A stretch of DNA of 64,000 nucleotides from Strongylocentrotus droebachiensis (GCA_035222895.1 JAVYIG010006783.1:1-64000), one strand, 5' to 3'. Counted from the stretch's first letter, positions 59,401-63,306 are shown. The notes: generated from the letters alone by a model not told the origin. Numbers and translations: made by a program.

Positions 59401-60450
59401 GGATTCATTCATGCACAATGTGCACCCTCTTCACTTCCTGGGGAGTATTCCATGTATGTTGCAAATTAGGGTCCGTGATAGATTTAATGCTTAAAGATAA
59501 AGTTGAGTTCTGGTCATGCGATTGCATTGTGAAAGAAACGGTGTGGAATCGATCAGAAACGGTTAATCATGCAGCATATCAGTAATATTGTGTATACTGA
59601 AAGGTTCTGGAATCATCAAAATGATAAGAAATTTGGCCATGCAAGTCTTGGTAAAAGTAATATGCACCTGTACACAGAAAGATGTATATGGGACTATCGG
59701 TAGACAAATATGTGGCATAGAAATGAGGCTCACATTTGTAAGAATATGAAGGCATTTGAAGAGCAATGCTTTTCAGGGAACCTTTTTTCTTTGATGTCCT
59801 TCCACTTTAGCATAATAACAAAGAAAACGTTCATAAATTCTTGTTCACCTCTCCCTAGAACTTAACCTTCTCTTTAAATACTCACTTCATAGCCTTTGGC
59901 TACATTTTTTTTTCTGTAACACCTCCTCCCCCTGTTTGTCAGTTCATGTAATTTGATGCATACTAAAGTTCTTTTTTGTAATGATTTATTTAAGGAGCAT
60001 TTCAGGTAGACAAGAAGACTTTGAAGAAAAGCTAAACACTGTTGCTCGAAAAGTTGCTGGGCGTATTGAGATAGATAATCTCGGAAAGGCTCTTCCCCCT
60101 GTTTGTCAGTTCATGTAATTTGATGCATACTAAAGTTCTTTTTTGTAATGATTTATTTAAGGAACATTTCAGGTAGACAAGAAGACTTTGAAGAAAAGCT
60201 AAACACTGTTGCTCAAAAAGTTGCTGGGCGTATTGAGATAGATGATCTCGGAAAGGCTCTTGGCTTTGCACCAGAAGATATCAAACATTATGTTGATGGA
60301 AATACAAATACAAGATACATGGGTACACTTTCAATGATACGAGACTGGAGAAAGAAGCAAACCAAGGCCACCGAGCGTAAGGTCCTGAAGGGTGCTCTAG
60401 AGAAGGCTGGTCAAAATCATCTCGCTGATGAGCTATTTGGTACCGCATGA
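8412..60450 (+). CDS. LRR-like and death-domain protein, 15 coding exons (859 aa as assembled)
   Basis: Span of the assembled gene. Exons: 8412-8453, 8830-8895, 17460-17513, 18475-18537, 19048-19110, 38102-38158, 38636-38701, 40704-40788, 43755-44885, 48445-48576, 50987-51120, 53026-53157, 56977-57169, 58755-58827, 60162-60450. Every intron is GT-AG, all phases match, and the joined length (2580 nt) is a multiple of three ending in TGA. The order is: disordered N-terminus, LRR-like region, acidic linker, unassigned region, Ser/Thr/Gln linker, death domain. Death domains form helical-bundle homotypic contacts in apoptotic or innate immune signalling, so a cytoplasmic adaptor or sensor role is inferred. 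No signal peptide or membrane segment is seen. PIDD1 has a similar domain order, but NACHT and recognisable ZU5 are absent. The distant exon junctions, above all the 19 kb intron, need transcript support. Untranslated and further small exons may have been missed. Confidence 0.72.
8830..8895 (+). CDS. coding exon 2, mini-exon type A
   Basis: A 66-nt, phase 0-0 exon between TTTTCAG and GTTTATGTG. Its 22 residues begin LKEQKGGKGSDDSTKK: lysine-rich, polar and probably disordered. It is clearly paralogous to exon 8 (38636-38701), which has the same length, the shared core GSDDST/RSDDST, and the same downstream intron start GTTTrTGTGCTTGAGATTTT. The upstream intron sequence ('GGTATCTGAAGTTCT') is also shared. 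Confidence 0.7.
8896..9698. other. start of intron 2
   Basis: 8896-9075 resembles the intron sequence found in the later modules (around 17690 and 18280: 'AAGTATGGT.AAAAATGC', 'AAGAAGGCAAAAAACTCGTG'). About 9080-9174 is a fragment matching, in reverse, part of the poly-G element near 7160-7240 (CATCGTCATTGGGTCAACCC). The rest shows AGATCTA-rich sequence and no gene. Confidence 0.55.
9699..11870. mobile_element. outer inverted-repeat element, GTGATCCGCCTCGAGG ends
   Basis: The left end 9699-9741 (GTGATCCGCCTCGAGGGTTG, then AAGCCGCGACGCGTGTTGAA) is almost the exact reverse complement of 11829-11870. Several internal partial copies of the same end (near 9772, 9880, 11069) show repeated insertion or rearrangement. 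No transposase is visible. Confidence 0.65.
10852..11395. mobile_element. non-autonomous DNA element, TACCGTGTTTACwCAGTGATCC ends
   Basis: The left TACCGTGTTTACTCAGTGAT and right ATCACTGTGTAAACACGGTA are near-perfect terminal inverted repeats, 544 bp end to end. The interior carries repeats of 'GGGTTGAAGC' and 'GTAAACGGGATC' and no coding capacity. Confidence 0.7.
11872..12383. mobile_element. MITE, TAGGCGGTGTCACACAGA ends, copy 1
   Basis: The left TAGGCGGTGTCACACAGA and right CTGTGTGACACCGCCTA are terminal inverted repeats. A second copy lies at 14199-14642. The outer TA may be the target duplication, suggesting Tc1/mariner-like mobilisation. It inserted directly beside the end of the 9699-11870 element. 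Confidence 0.8.
12480..13416 (+). pseudogene. LINE reverse-transcriptase 3' fragment (degenerate)
   Basis: The ORF 12480-13058 contains the motif LPILLYGSEIWG, typical of the region after the reverse-transcriptase core in LINE ORF2 proteins. After a stop, homology continues in shifted frames: 'FNYRIYKHS' near 13095, then 'LTILSRFRCGNHYLP' and a C-terminal cysteine motif C..C.....H....C ('CTLCNLQSLGNEFHYLFVCP') before 13330. It is a 5'-truncated, inactivated copy inside the palindromic cluster. Confidence 0.8.
13655..13888. mobile_element. palindromic MITE, TACACCAGTTTA ends
   Basis: TACACCAGTTTA and TAAACTGGTGTA bound a 234-bp element. Its core is a 35-bp perfect inverted repeat: 13750-13784 pairs with 13832-13866 (ATTTATGCGTAAATTAAGAT... 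and its complement), separated by a GC-rich loop with CGCGCGC-like runs. It interrupts the right arm of the long inverted repeat. Confidence 0.85.
14199..14642. mobile_element. MITE, TAGGCGGTGTCACACAGA ends, copy 2
   Basis: Same family and orientation as 11872-12383, with the same start (TAGGCGGTGTCACACAGA) and the end CTGTGTTACACCGCCTA. Shorter internally. Both copies share the 'GGGCCATTGCGCATG' segment. Confidence 0.8.
14643..14912. other. intronic sequence before the satellite
   Basis: Contains short palindromic sequence (CAACTCGGCCTCAACTCGAG near 14772). From about 14862 it matches gene-intron module sequence (AATCTCCCATACCTTTAATA, compare 38957-38975) that leads straight into the satellite. 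Confidence 0.5.
14913..17392. repeat. 44-bp minisatellite, about 50 units
   Basis: Tandem units of TTTAATATCCCCTTAGGGGA followed by AGCAACTCCTATACAACCCT and CTCC. Each unit contains the palindrome CCCCTTAGGGG. Variation is mainly in CTCCTATACAACC against CTTCTTTACAACC and in the TTAGGGG run. The last third is nearly homogeneous, which suggests recent expansion there. It is interrupted once at 16239-16423 by a TTAA-flanked insertion. Confidence 0.95.
16239..16423. mobile_element. insertion in the satellite, CTTTAA target duplication
   Basis: A 185-bp non-satellite block is bounded by CTTTAA at 16233-16238 and again at 16424-16429, where the satellite unit resumes exactly. It begins AGGCCCACTGCACTAC. 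The core TTAA resembles piggyBac-type target sites, but the inverted repeats are weak. Confidence 0.6.
17460..17513 (+). CDS. coding exon 3, mini-exon type B
   Basis: A 54-nt, phase 0-0 exon between TTTTCAG and GTTTGTATAC. It encodes INKTDDSESSGYESMGSE: acidic, serine-rich and probably disordered, with potential phosphorylation-type serines. The preceding intron (GATCACATGCTTTATAAATG) and following intron (CATAACTTTTAGCCAT, AACACTGTTGCCAAGT) match those of exons 4-6, so it belongs to the same duplicated module. Confidence 0.65.
17905..17967 (+). pseudogene. mini-exon type B copy with lost splice acceptor
   Basis: A 63-nt open block aligned to exons 5 and 6 (ISKPPDRTTGFQ... against MSKLPD..SGFQ), with a good donor GTTTGTTTG. 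The acceptor position reads CTTTTAAATAAG where the sister copies have CTTTCAGATGAG, so the CAG is gone. Including it would keep the frame (+21 residues), but splicing would need a non-consensus or shifted AG. The AG at 17908-17909 would break the frame. It is left out of the assembled CDS. Confidence 0.55.
18475..18537 (+). CDS. coding exon 4, mini-exon type B
   Basis: A 63-nt, phase 0-0 exon between CTTTCAG and GTTTGTATG. Its 21 residues begin MSKLPDVSSGFQRTRSS: basic and serine-rich. It is nearly identical to the exon at 19048-19110. The initial ATG is not a start site; it follows a normal acceptor. Flanking intron sequence is shared with all type B copies. Confidence 0.65.
18538..19047. 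other. intron module, original copy with empty TTAA site
   Basis: Paralogous to 19111-20050. It contains GAAGGCCTTAACATGAGATG (18921-18940), the uninterrupted form of the site where a MITE sits in the next module. No coding sequence. Confidence 0.7.
19048..19110 (+). CDS. coding exon 5, mini-exon type B
   Basis: A 63-nt, phase 0-0 exon between ATTTCAG and GTTTGTATA. It begins MSKLPDGSSGFQRSRSS and differs from the 18475 exon at only a few positions, so the duplication is fairly recent. Adding or skipping it changes the protein by 21 residues without a frameshift. Confidence 0.65.
19493..20028. mobile_element. MITE with TTAA target duplication
   Basis: Begins TTAAAGGTACTATGTCCC and ends CATAATACCTTTAA. 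The sister intron at 18928-18931 has a single TTAA at the same position, which proves insertion with TTAA duplication, the mark of piggyBac-type transposition. A second copy in the opposite orientation is at 33677-34203. No transposase. Confidence 0.9.
20029..21409. other. intronic sequence without recognised gene
   Basis: Unique-looking AT-rich sequence. Small repeats near 20436-20500 (GAATTATCATAGAT twice, TTATGTCCA twice). Short ORFs here lack codon-bias or motif support. Confidence 0.5.
21418..22738. mobile_element. hAT-like non-autonomous element with 8-bp target duplication
   Basis: Terminal inverted repeats CAGGGGCGTCGC (21418-21429) and GCGACGCCCCTG (22727-22738). The flanks GGTCGAAC at 21410-21417 and 22739-22746 are an exact 8-bp target duplication, characteristic of hAT elements. 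The interior holds a tandem array with GCGCGAAGCGCGGAAGCTTT units, a TC-rich tract and G/C runs near the ends. No transposase ORF. Confidence 0.9.
21780..22545. repeat. 100-120 bp tandem repeat inside the hAT-like element
   Basis: About seven units, each with a palindrome-like GCGCgAAGCGCG core, then GAAGCTTTGACGTTTC, ATTAAATTAT and AGACGATTCGTCGTAC. The segments starting near 21988 and 22423 are practically identical, a recent unit exchange. Confidence 0.85.
22747..24590. other. intronic sequence with scattered element ends
   Basis: Holds CAGGCGCGGATCCAGGATTC at about 23195 (the terminus type of the poly-G elements), repeated 'CTTCGGTCTAAT' and 'GATCGGGATA' blocks at 23660-23870 in both orientations, a lone GTGTGACACCGCCTA end near 23899 matching the TAGGCGG MITE family, and palindromic TATCGCTTCC blocks near 24131-24225. 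No gene. Confidence 0.55.
24591..25560. repeat. pyrimidine-rich satellite forming a head-to-head palindrome
   Basis: From 24591 to about 25018 the + strand repeats TTATGTTATTCTTTGTTT with TCATTCTATCACTTTCTC and TTTCTGTCTTTCC in alternating units of about 51 and 38 bp. From 25019 to 25560 the reverse complement follows (AACATAAGAGAAGGTGATAG), so the block can fold on itself. The hydrophobic ORFs on either strand are repeats in translation. Confidence 0.9.
25801..26556. mobile_element. MITE-like inverted-repeat element between satellite blocks
   Basis: CCATGGACCTATTACGGATG near 25807 is mirrored by ATCCGTAATAGGTCCATGAT near 26527. The ends extend as TTGAACC/TTGAATGC. The interior has no coding capacity. 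It separates the two satellite blocks and may have inserted between them. Confidence 0.65.
26557..27130. repeat. pyrimidine-rich satellite, second block
   Basis: Same units and same + strand sense as 24591-25018 (CTTATGTTATTCTTTGTTTT, TTCTTCAACTTTCTCTTTC). Confidence 0.9.
27131..28019. other. intronic sequence without recognised gene
   Basis: Mixed-composition sequence including 'CGAAAAATCGCTTGAACGCACCCT' near 27383, which resembles element ends at the 25.6-26.6 kb satellite flanks. ORFs are short and lack motifs. Confidence 0.45.
28020..29720 (-). pseudogene. CR1/L2-like LINE reverse transcriptase, frameshifted
   Basis: Minus-strand fragments read in order 29593-29249, 29228-28587, 28644-28333 and 28329-28066, and carry the RT motifs RDYRPVSNLTYLGKLIEK, LNLSAAFDTIDH, GLPQGSIVGP and YADDIQLY. 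At least three frame breaks separate them, so the copy is dead. The 5' part (endonuclease and N-terminal RT) is missing. The C-terminal 'CWNDLPPRIRQSPSVITFRK' is typical of the family. Confidence 0.88.
29773..31440 (+). mobile_element. CR1/L2-like LINE, 5'-truncated, long RT ORF
   Basis: The ORF 29773-31167 (464 codons) has YRPISRLSFVSKLIERAV, LLDFSSAFETIDRHC, GVPQGSVAGPLLF and the catalytic YADDVQLY box, then the usual C-terminal 'AAAFLWNNLPLQIRN'. It lacks the endonuclease and the first RT motifs. The 3' end has the family-like GCAATTTGCGGTATACAAAT followed by (TTA)n near 31420-31440. The ORF's first 20 or so codons are probably not element-derived. It lies head-to-head with the minus-strand LINE. 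Confidence 0.88.
31441..33676. other. intronic sequence with poly-G tracts
   Basis: G-runs at about 32393-32405, 32644-32666 and 32709-32720 sit in related 'CCCC/GGGG' element fragments. A short tandem repeat of GTCATGACTTTGTATGAGGG lies near 33325-33425. No ORF shows motif support. Confidence 0.5.
33677..34203. mobile_element. TTAA MITE, opposite-orientation copy
   Basis: Begins TTAAAGGTATACTATGTCC and ends GGGACATAGTATCTTTAA. The interior (AAATTCCAACGGCAT, ACGACCATTAGTTGTCGA) is the reverse complement of the element at 19493-20028. Confidence 0.88.
34088..34990. repeat. tandem duplication of about 452 bp with C-runs
   Basis: TTAACATGGGATATGGTTTT recurs at 34200 and 34652, as do GACTGGATGCCAATTGTGTC, the following C-runs, GGCTTC.GAACGGCACAGCC and AAGGTCA.TTTGTTACGGGT. 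The unit begins within the end of the TTAA MITE, so the MITE tail was copied with it. Confidence 0.85.
34991..37079. other. intronic sequence without recognised gene
   Basis: AT-rich. Contains a (GA)n microsatellite at about 36642-36667 and a C-run near 36827. No ORF or RNA gene supported. Confidence 0.5.
37080..38101. repeat. intron module copy, related to 39100-39520
   Basis: CACCTCCAAAGAAGAAC, TTTCATATAATaGGTAGATCAGAGCC, AATGCTATGACAAATCTT and the CTGCAGGAA.TGTC segment recur at 39130-39500 in the same order. The CCAAAGAAGAACAAA element is also found at 17648 and 18103, downstream of type B exons, so this is part of the gene's own duplicated intron module. Confidence 0.75.
38102..38158 (+). 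CDS. coding exon 6, diverged mini-exon type B
   Basis: A 57-nt, phase 0-0 exon between CTCTTTGAG and GTTTATATAC. It encodes VLHPDLSDYATTEPERPRK. The exon itself has diverged, but the upstream intron (GATGACATGCTTTATAAATG, CTCCTCAACTCTTT) and downstream intron (ATACATAAGTTATAGC, CCAGTCCATGT) match the type B modules at 17.4-19.1 kb. The acceptor is GAG rather than CAG. Confidence 0.6.
38636..38701 (+). CDS. coding exon 7, mini-exon type A
   Basis: A 66-nt, phase 0-0 exon between TTTTCAG and GTTTGTGTG. Its residues begin PIEQKGEKRSDDSTTK and align without gaps to exon 2 (LKEQKGGKGSDDSTKK). About 230 bp of upstream intron and the start of the downstream intron are also shared, so exon and flanks were copied together. 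Confidence 0.68.
38702..40703. other. intron with a decayed module copy
   Basis: 38940-38975 has the sequence (TTCATATATCCGAAATACAA, CCCATACCTTTAATATCC) from which the 44-bp satellite appears to derive. 39050-39110 looks like another type B module start (GATCACATGCTTTCTAAAAA, CTCTTTTCATATCATCAAGC) with no usable exon or donor. 39130-39500 repeats 37080-37720. 39614-40016 has only small ORFs in overlapping inverted sequence. Confidence 0.6.
40704..40788 (+). CDS. coding exon 8, linker before the LRR-like exon
   Basis: An 85-nt exon between TCACAG and GTATGTG, phase 0 in and phase 1 out. It encodes ELEGVLLRTRRLILHDMESY and then TSIRLRGK: amphipathic, probably helical. The phase-1 end joins in frame with the next exon's GT start (G|GT gives Gly). 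This phase match is good evidence that the two belong together. Confidence 0.7.
40789..43754. other. intron with duplicated and dispersed repeats
   Basis: 40915-41385 is paralogous to 50238-50622 (GACATACTGTTT, ACATTTGGAATAAAA, GTACCTGTAGCAATTACGAA). 41560-42560 looks like a dispersed element (GGTCACCTGACTATTTTTTT, GCCATAACTTTTTCATACC). 42585-43390 contains repeated ACGTTCTGnAA segments and the perfect hairpin at 43190-43240. No gene. Confidence 0.6.
43190..43240. repeat. perfect 21-bp inverted repeat
   Basis: GTTGGGTTACAAACTAGTTC (43190-43209, plus one more base) pairs exactly with GAACTAGTTTGTAACCCAAC at 43221-43240, with a 9-base loop AACAAGTTG. It lies in the CTAGTT/GTTCT-rich repetitive patch about 510 bp upstream of the LRR-like exon. 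Confidence 0.9.
43755..44885 (+). CDS. coding exon 9, LRR-like region
   Basis: A 1131-nt exon between TTATTTAG and GTAAGT, phase 1 in and 1 out; the frame is open upstream to 43619. It encodes about 377 residues. Leucine-rich stretches with asparagine/cysteine spacing fit irregular LRRs: SLKELKLRYEV, PNIVSLVLSGIGRFP, LPLLTNIHLEPF, LEGVTVLTFDRCKVDIP, SLRELKFLNVECPLS and PNVKVTVEHE. LRRs usually form ligand- or partner-binding solenoids. A single large exon for irregular LRRs is also seen in NLR-like genes, but there is no NACHT. The C-terminal end turns Pro/Ser-rich. Confidence 0.75.
46010..46560. repeat. dispersed repeat with GGTCACAGGGCTCATTATG subunits
   Basis: Subunits of about 110-130 bp containing ATCTCAAGAACC, ATGTATCTTGCAGAGCCAAT, GAACTGATTAGATTTT and GTCAAAGGTCACAGGGCTCA, ending CTATGGTGGAGGCATTATT. 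The same family is at 57895-58370. Antisense ORFs here are translated subunits. Confidence 0.85.
47906..48072. mobile_element. short inverted-repeat MITE
   Basis: AAATAATACAC..GAGGGCATT at the left pairs with AATGCCCGA..GTGTATTATTT at the right, and AATTACCCACAC pairs with GTGTGGGTAATT inside. Non-coding. Confidence 0.75.
48445..48576 (+). CDS. coding exon 10, acidic segment
   Basis: A 132-nt exon between CTGAAAG and GTTAATG, phase 1 in and 1 out, 44 residues. It contains VRATARVQVHEEQTDTQN, then a run of glutamates (EEEGKEEEEED) and YIAVESLARET. Strongly acidic and probably disordered, it links the LRR-like region to the following block. Intron blocks on both sides (47219-47593 and 48740-49095) are paralogous. 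Confidence 0.68.
48577..50986. other. intron with duplicated blocks
   Basis: 48740-49095 repeats 47229-47593 (GACTTTTACAAGC.GATCGCCTGTC). 50238-50622 repeats 40915-41385. A G-run element fragment lies at 50113-50130. Nothing coding in between. Confidence 0.6.
50987..51120 (+). CDS. coding exon 11
   Basis: A 134-nt exon after CAAACCAG, phase 1 in, ending GAT|GTAAAT in phase 0. It encodes DEVNVKPIHGKMMCCRPFKE, then KNLAQQKKPVILRAHLYEDL and IKNSD. If this donor is not used, reading continues VN and stops at TAA (51127-51129). The donor is weaker than the others, but the phase fits the next exon exactly. No domain assigned. Confidence 0.65.
51121..53025. other. intron with TTAA MITE
   Basis: Holds the element at 51298-51590, then AT-rich sequence with a GA-rich patch near 52090-52110. 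No gene seen. Confidence 0.55.
51298..51590. mobile_element. MITE with TTAA ends, AAAGGCCCTCTAAAGTGTTG type
   Basis: TTAAAGGCCCTCTAAAGTGT (51298-51317) is mirrored by ACTTTAGAGGGGCTTTAA at 51573-51590, with GGCCATCAAAATTTG/CAAATTTTGATGGCC further in. TTAA at both ends fits piggyBac-type insertion. Confidence 0.85.
53026..53157 (+). CDS. coding exon 12
   Basis: A 132-nt exon between GTAACAG and GTAAGT, phase 0-0, 44 residues beginning LVKRQEEEQEFVPAHPEQQ and continuing IFITVAEGDLKMACFVKETV. The second half looks like alternating beta-strand sequence. With exons 11 and 13 it forms a block of about 150 residues between the LRR-like and death regions. In PIDD1-like proteins ZU5/UPA beta domains occupy this place, but I see no diagnostic motif. 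Confidence 0.68.
53228..53877. mobile_element. MITE with TTAACCCTATATAGCCCGGG ends
   Basis: TTAACCCTATATAGCCCGGG (53228-53247) is mirrored by CCCGGGCTAGATAGGGTTAA (ends 53877). The TTAA edges plus CCCT start resemble piggyBac-type termini. The interior is AT-rich and non-coding. Confidence 0.88.
53950..54420. repeat. degenerate tandem repeat, GCCGCCATTTTGGTCAAAT units
   Basis: GAGCCGCCATTTTGGTCAAA near 53972, GGGTCGCCATTATGATAACA near 54123 and GAGCCACCATTTTGGTCAAA near 54265 recur with shared 'GATTCnGnTGTTATTC..CGATTTGATGTCA' sequence. Unit length about 145-150 bp. Confidence 0.75.
54487..54994. mobile_element. MITE with TTAAAGTGACTCGGTAACATTGTT ends
   Basis: TTAAAGTGACTCGGTAACAT at the left pairs with ATGTTACAAAGTCCCTTTAA at the right, allowing a few mismatches. 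TTAA at both edges. Non-coding interior. Confidence 0.8.
55985..56610 (-). pseudogene. Penelope-like retroelement, GIY-YIG endonuclease fragment
   Basis: Read on the minus strand, about 56570-56290 translates to GVYKIPCEYRKVYIGETGRN, then LETRLKEHRTSFRLSDWDKF and AIVKHAQQYEHTIEW. This has the GIY-YIG hallmarks GVYKIP, YIGETGR and LKEH found at the C-terminus of Penelope-like elements. It continues through 'SIMKYWHTPRIREAIEIHRH' into a Pro-rich tail to 55994. The RT is not present. An in-frame stop lies just upstream, so this is a truncated remnant. Confidence 0.85.
56977..57169 (+). CDS. coding exon 13
   Basis: A 193-nt exon between TTTTTTTAG and GTATTT, phase 0 in and 1 out, about 64 residues: VVPIDKLMSGTRICKPFELD, then FTDQPDNVAMSLIIGQTERL and EDKLLFPLDFSTP. 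The alternation of hydrophobic and polar residues suggests beta strands. It ends in a basic, Ser/Pro-rich stretch (HRRERASPQVQ). No family recognised. Confidence 0.7.
57170..58754. other. intron with dispersed repeat
   Basis: 57895-58370 is a second copy of the GGTCACAGGGCTCAT repeat. The 100-codon ORF at 57275-57577 has no family motif and lies in the intron. Nothing else seen. Confidence 0.55.
57895..58370. repeat. dispersed repeat, second copy
   Basis: Subunits with AATGAACTGAGTAGATTCTG, GTCATGAGGTCAAATGTCAC and TATCTTGCAGAGCCAATGAA, ending CTATGGCGGAGGCATCATTT. Same family as 46010-46560. Confidence 0.85.
58755..58827 (+). CDS. coding exon 14, Ser/Thr/Gln-rich linker
   Basis: A 73-nt exon between ATTGCAG and GTAAGT, phase 1 in and 2 out. 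It encodes EQLQGASSSSQTTQTSHHTT then DETLE: low complexity and flexible. It leads into the death domain. The phase-2 end joins either death-exon copy to restore a Glu codon. Confidence 0.72.
58828..59926. other. intron before the death-domain exon
   Basis: AT-rich, without recognised repeats or ORFs of interest. Confidence 0.5.
59927..60260. repeat. 167-bp tandem duplication across the death-domain splice acceptor
   Basis: CCCCTGTTTGTCAGTTCATG and the next 147 bp, through ATTTATTTAAG and GGAAAGGCTCTT, occur twice, offset by exactly 167 bp, with only a few substitutions. Each copy holds the end of the intron, the AAG acceptor and the first 99 or so exon bases. The junction fuses GGCTCTT directly to CCCCCTGTTTGTC. 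Confidence 0.95.
59995..60118 (+). pseudogene. truncated decoy copy of the death-domain exon
   Basis: Acceptor TTTAAG at 59994. In the expected phase it reads SISGRQEDFEEKLNTVARKV, then AGRIEIDNLGKAL, then intron-derived PPVCQFM and TAA at 60116-60118. It carries only the first part of the death fold. If spliced in, the protein would end early. If skipped, the intact copy at 60162 is used. Only a few residues differ from the intact copy (R for Q, N for D). Confidence 0.75.
60162..60450 (+). CDS. terminal coding exon 15, death domain
   Basis: A 289-nt exon after TTTAAG, phase 2 in, ending TGA. Its 95 residues match the death-domain pattern: FEEKLNTVAQKVAGRIEIDD, LGKALGFAPEDIKHYV, then MGTLSMIRDWRKKQ with the core tryptophan, TERKVLKGALEKAGQNHLAD and ELFG. 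The six-helix pattern and typical length are complete. Death domains bind other death domains in adaptor complexes, so this end is probably the signalling end. It is the most secure exon of the gene. Confidence 0.9.
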
Positions 60451-61020
60451 GATGCTAATATGGTTTTTTGTTCAGGACTACATTGTTCCAATTATATATA
60501 TAAATATGGATAGATAGATAGATAGAACTAAATTTAGATTATGTAATTGTTCATTGTAAATAATGTTCACACATTTCAATAGGTGATGATGGACTGAAGA
60601 CTAATTAAATTGCCTTAGGCCTGTGTGGATTTTTGTGAAAGTCTTTTCGATTATCCTTTTAAGTACTAGACTGAATGTGCCTTTGAACAAACAGACCCAA
60701 GTTCGCATTTATGGTAATATAAATAGTAGGAAAATCATGTTAAATTCTCTATATAATGGTATCTACACAGGAACATGCATAATTTGCAATTGATACTTTG
60801 ATAAGGAATCCTTTATTTCTTGCAACTTTTTTAATTTGAAGATCATAGCTAACCCTTTTTTTCTCCCTAGGCCTTTTTAGATATGCCTTTGCAAACAGTT
60901 TCAACCCCTCAATATCTCTTTTATCAATATTTATATGTACATATCATTGCTTTTTCCAATTTTAGAGTTTGTAAAATAAAGACGATATGAAATTAAATTA
61001 AATGAAACATAATGAAATGA
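60451..61020 (+). other. probable 3' UTR
   Basis: Follows the stop directly, AT-rich, with a (GATA)n run near 60509 and a polyadenylation hexamer AATAAA at 60975-60980. The true 3' end is not established. Confidence 0.45.
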
Positions 61021-63275
61021 AATATACATGCTCTCTAATATGATAATTGGTAGTCATCTTTATGGTTCAATATATAGAGATTTTAAAGAAATGCAACGTT
61101 TACATTACAATATTTAAACCACAAAATTGCGACGAAGCTAAACAGTGTAAATTATATTAGAAATGTTAGCGATATACAGAAATACAAATTAATGACGTGT
61201 AATTCTAGGTGTTATGCAGAGGAATATGTTGTCTTACTATATTTACAATGTTAATCCTCCTGATACTCTCACCATTAGTTGAGTAAGGAAAAATATTAAT
61301 ACAAGAATTCAACAAGGATTCTGTATTCTGTACGTTATGGAAAAGTGACTGCCAATCAAAAGTCCCTCCATTTTGTCTTCCTTTCTATAGATCATTATGT
61401 TTAATTAAACAGAATCCCAAACATGTCATTAATTGTTAATAGTCAGGATATCACAAAAAATATCGTACCTGAGAAGGAAAAAATAGAACCTAAATAAAAA
61501 CTTCTTCTTTAAACATAAAATACTGAAATACATATGTCAAATGTGACATACGATTGGAAAGTAAAACAAGAATACTCTGCAGTGAGGAAATAATCTACGT
61601 AAAAAAAAAACTCTTTCATTATCATTCATAGTTTGAAGTATTAATTGCCAATAGAGATGTGCAAAACTGTTTTTGCACTCTTCTGTATATAGCATGATTA
61701 GAATCAGCCATTAAAATAAGGTACTGAATTTGAAACTGGCTAAATCATCAAAATGTAATGTATTGAGATATAATGTTGAGTATTCAGATATAATTTGAGA
61801 ACAAACTTTGTTTATTTTGGAAATATTCCATGAAGACATTTTTTCGGTTGTATTAACATGTAAATTGCAAGGAGAAATATCTTAAAGTATTATTTATTTT
61901 GTAGATTATGATCTCTGTATTGCAAACGTGTAAATTACAATGTTGTATTATCTATTTATCATGTCAAACAGTAAAATATAAACATTTAAATCTCTTTTGG
62001 GTGTTCGTTATGAAACACAGAATGCTCTAATATGTGTAATTGATACTTCTGAGTATTCCTTCTAAGATTATTGTGCCGAAAGTCTTTCATTTTGTAAATA
62101 ACTACCTTCCATTTTCATTTCCTTTGATATTCCAGTCTTTATTTCATCCTATTCATAGTGTACTCTTTTGTCGGTCATGAATTCTATGTATATATATGTT
62201 TACATGTATGCCAATGTAGGAAATGTGTGATGCATTTATTGTGCATTCCAGTTATTCAACAGGTAAAGGCTCGTTTGGTTATAGCGCGCGGCGGTTAACC
62301 GCCTGGGAAAAAAGCAGCCGCGGTTTTTGCCAAACAAAGGACTTGCGCGTGTTTTTTTTTAGCTCTGTTACAAATACAGAAATGAAAAAGCGCATTACAC
62401 TTTTTGTCACCATAAATAAAGTATTAAAAAAAACGCGATTTTGCTGGTTATATCTGACCGAACCTTTTTAGTGATACAAAGAAAAATAGAAAATGTTTAT
62501 GAAATTGTATATTACTAGCAAGTATTACTGTACACGAGAATGATATTTCTGGAGCTCTTCCAATCATCCTCATTGAGTCATCCCCTTTACCAGGTGAATT
62601 TTAATTTCATGAAAACACTAAATATGCTTGATATCTTGCACAGTGTCTATAAATTTGATAAAACAGAATCCCAAACATTTCATTAATTGTTAATCGTCAG
62701 GATATCACAACAAACTATCGTACCTGAGATGGAAAACATAGTAAGTTCTTCTTTAAACATAACATACTGACATATGTATATGTCACATGTAAAAATTGAT
62801 TGCAAATTACTAAAAGATATCTTGCACAGTGTCTATAAGTAGACGATAATTATAACAGATTTTCGTTTTGTCTTCTGAATATATCAGCTTCATATTCATT
62901 TGTATTTTGATACTCCCAAGATGTATTATAAGTATTGTAATAATTTTTGTCAGTACTACATGTATTTGGATTTCTGATGATATGATGTGAATGAATTTGT
63001 ATTTTGTATAACGGCCTGAAATACATCAAAGTAGTACTGTAATTAAGCTTTGTGTAAATTAAATAAGACGTGAAAACCTGTCAAAGTATAGGCCTAGTGT
63101 TAAGTGTCATCAGTATCAGTGACTTGGTCTAGTGATAATGTCTGTGCTCTCTGTCTTCGTCTACAATATGACTCTGATAGGAACAAGGTTCGTGAAACTG
63201 ACTCACTTCTTTCGGAGTGCGGTCCAACACGTAAATCATTTCTGATTGGTGCGCGTCTGTAAAACACAATTACAC

Positions 63276-63306
<31 letters not shown>

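Noticed and set aside
60032-60271. Minus-strand ORF over the death-domain exon
   Set aside because: Shadow of the real + strand exon and its tandem copy.
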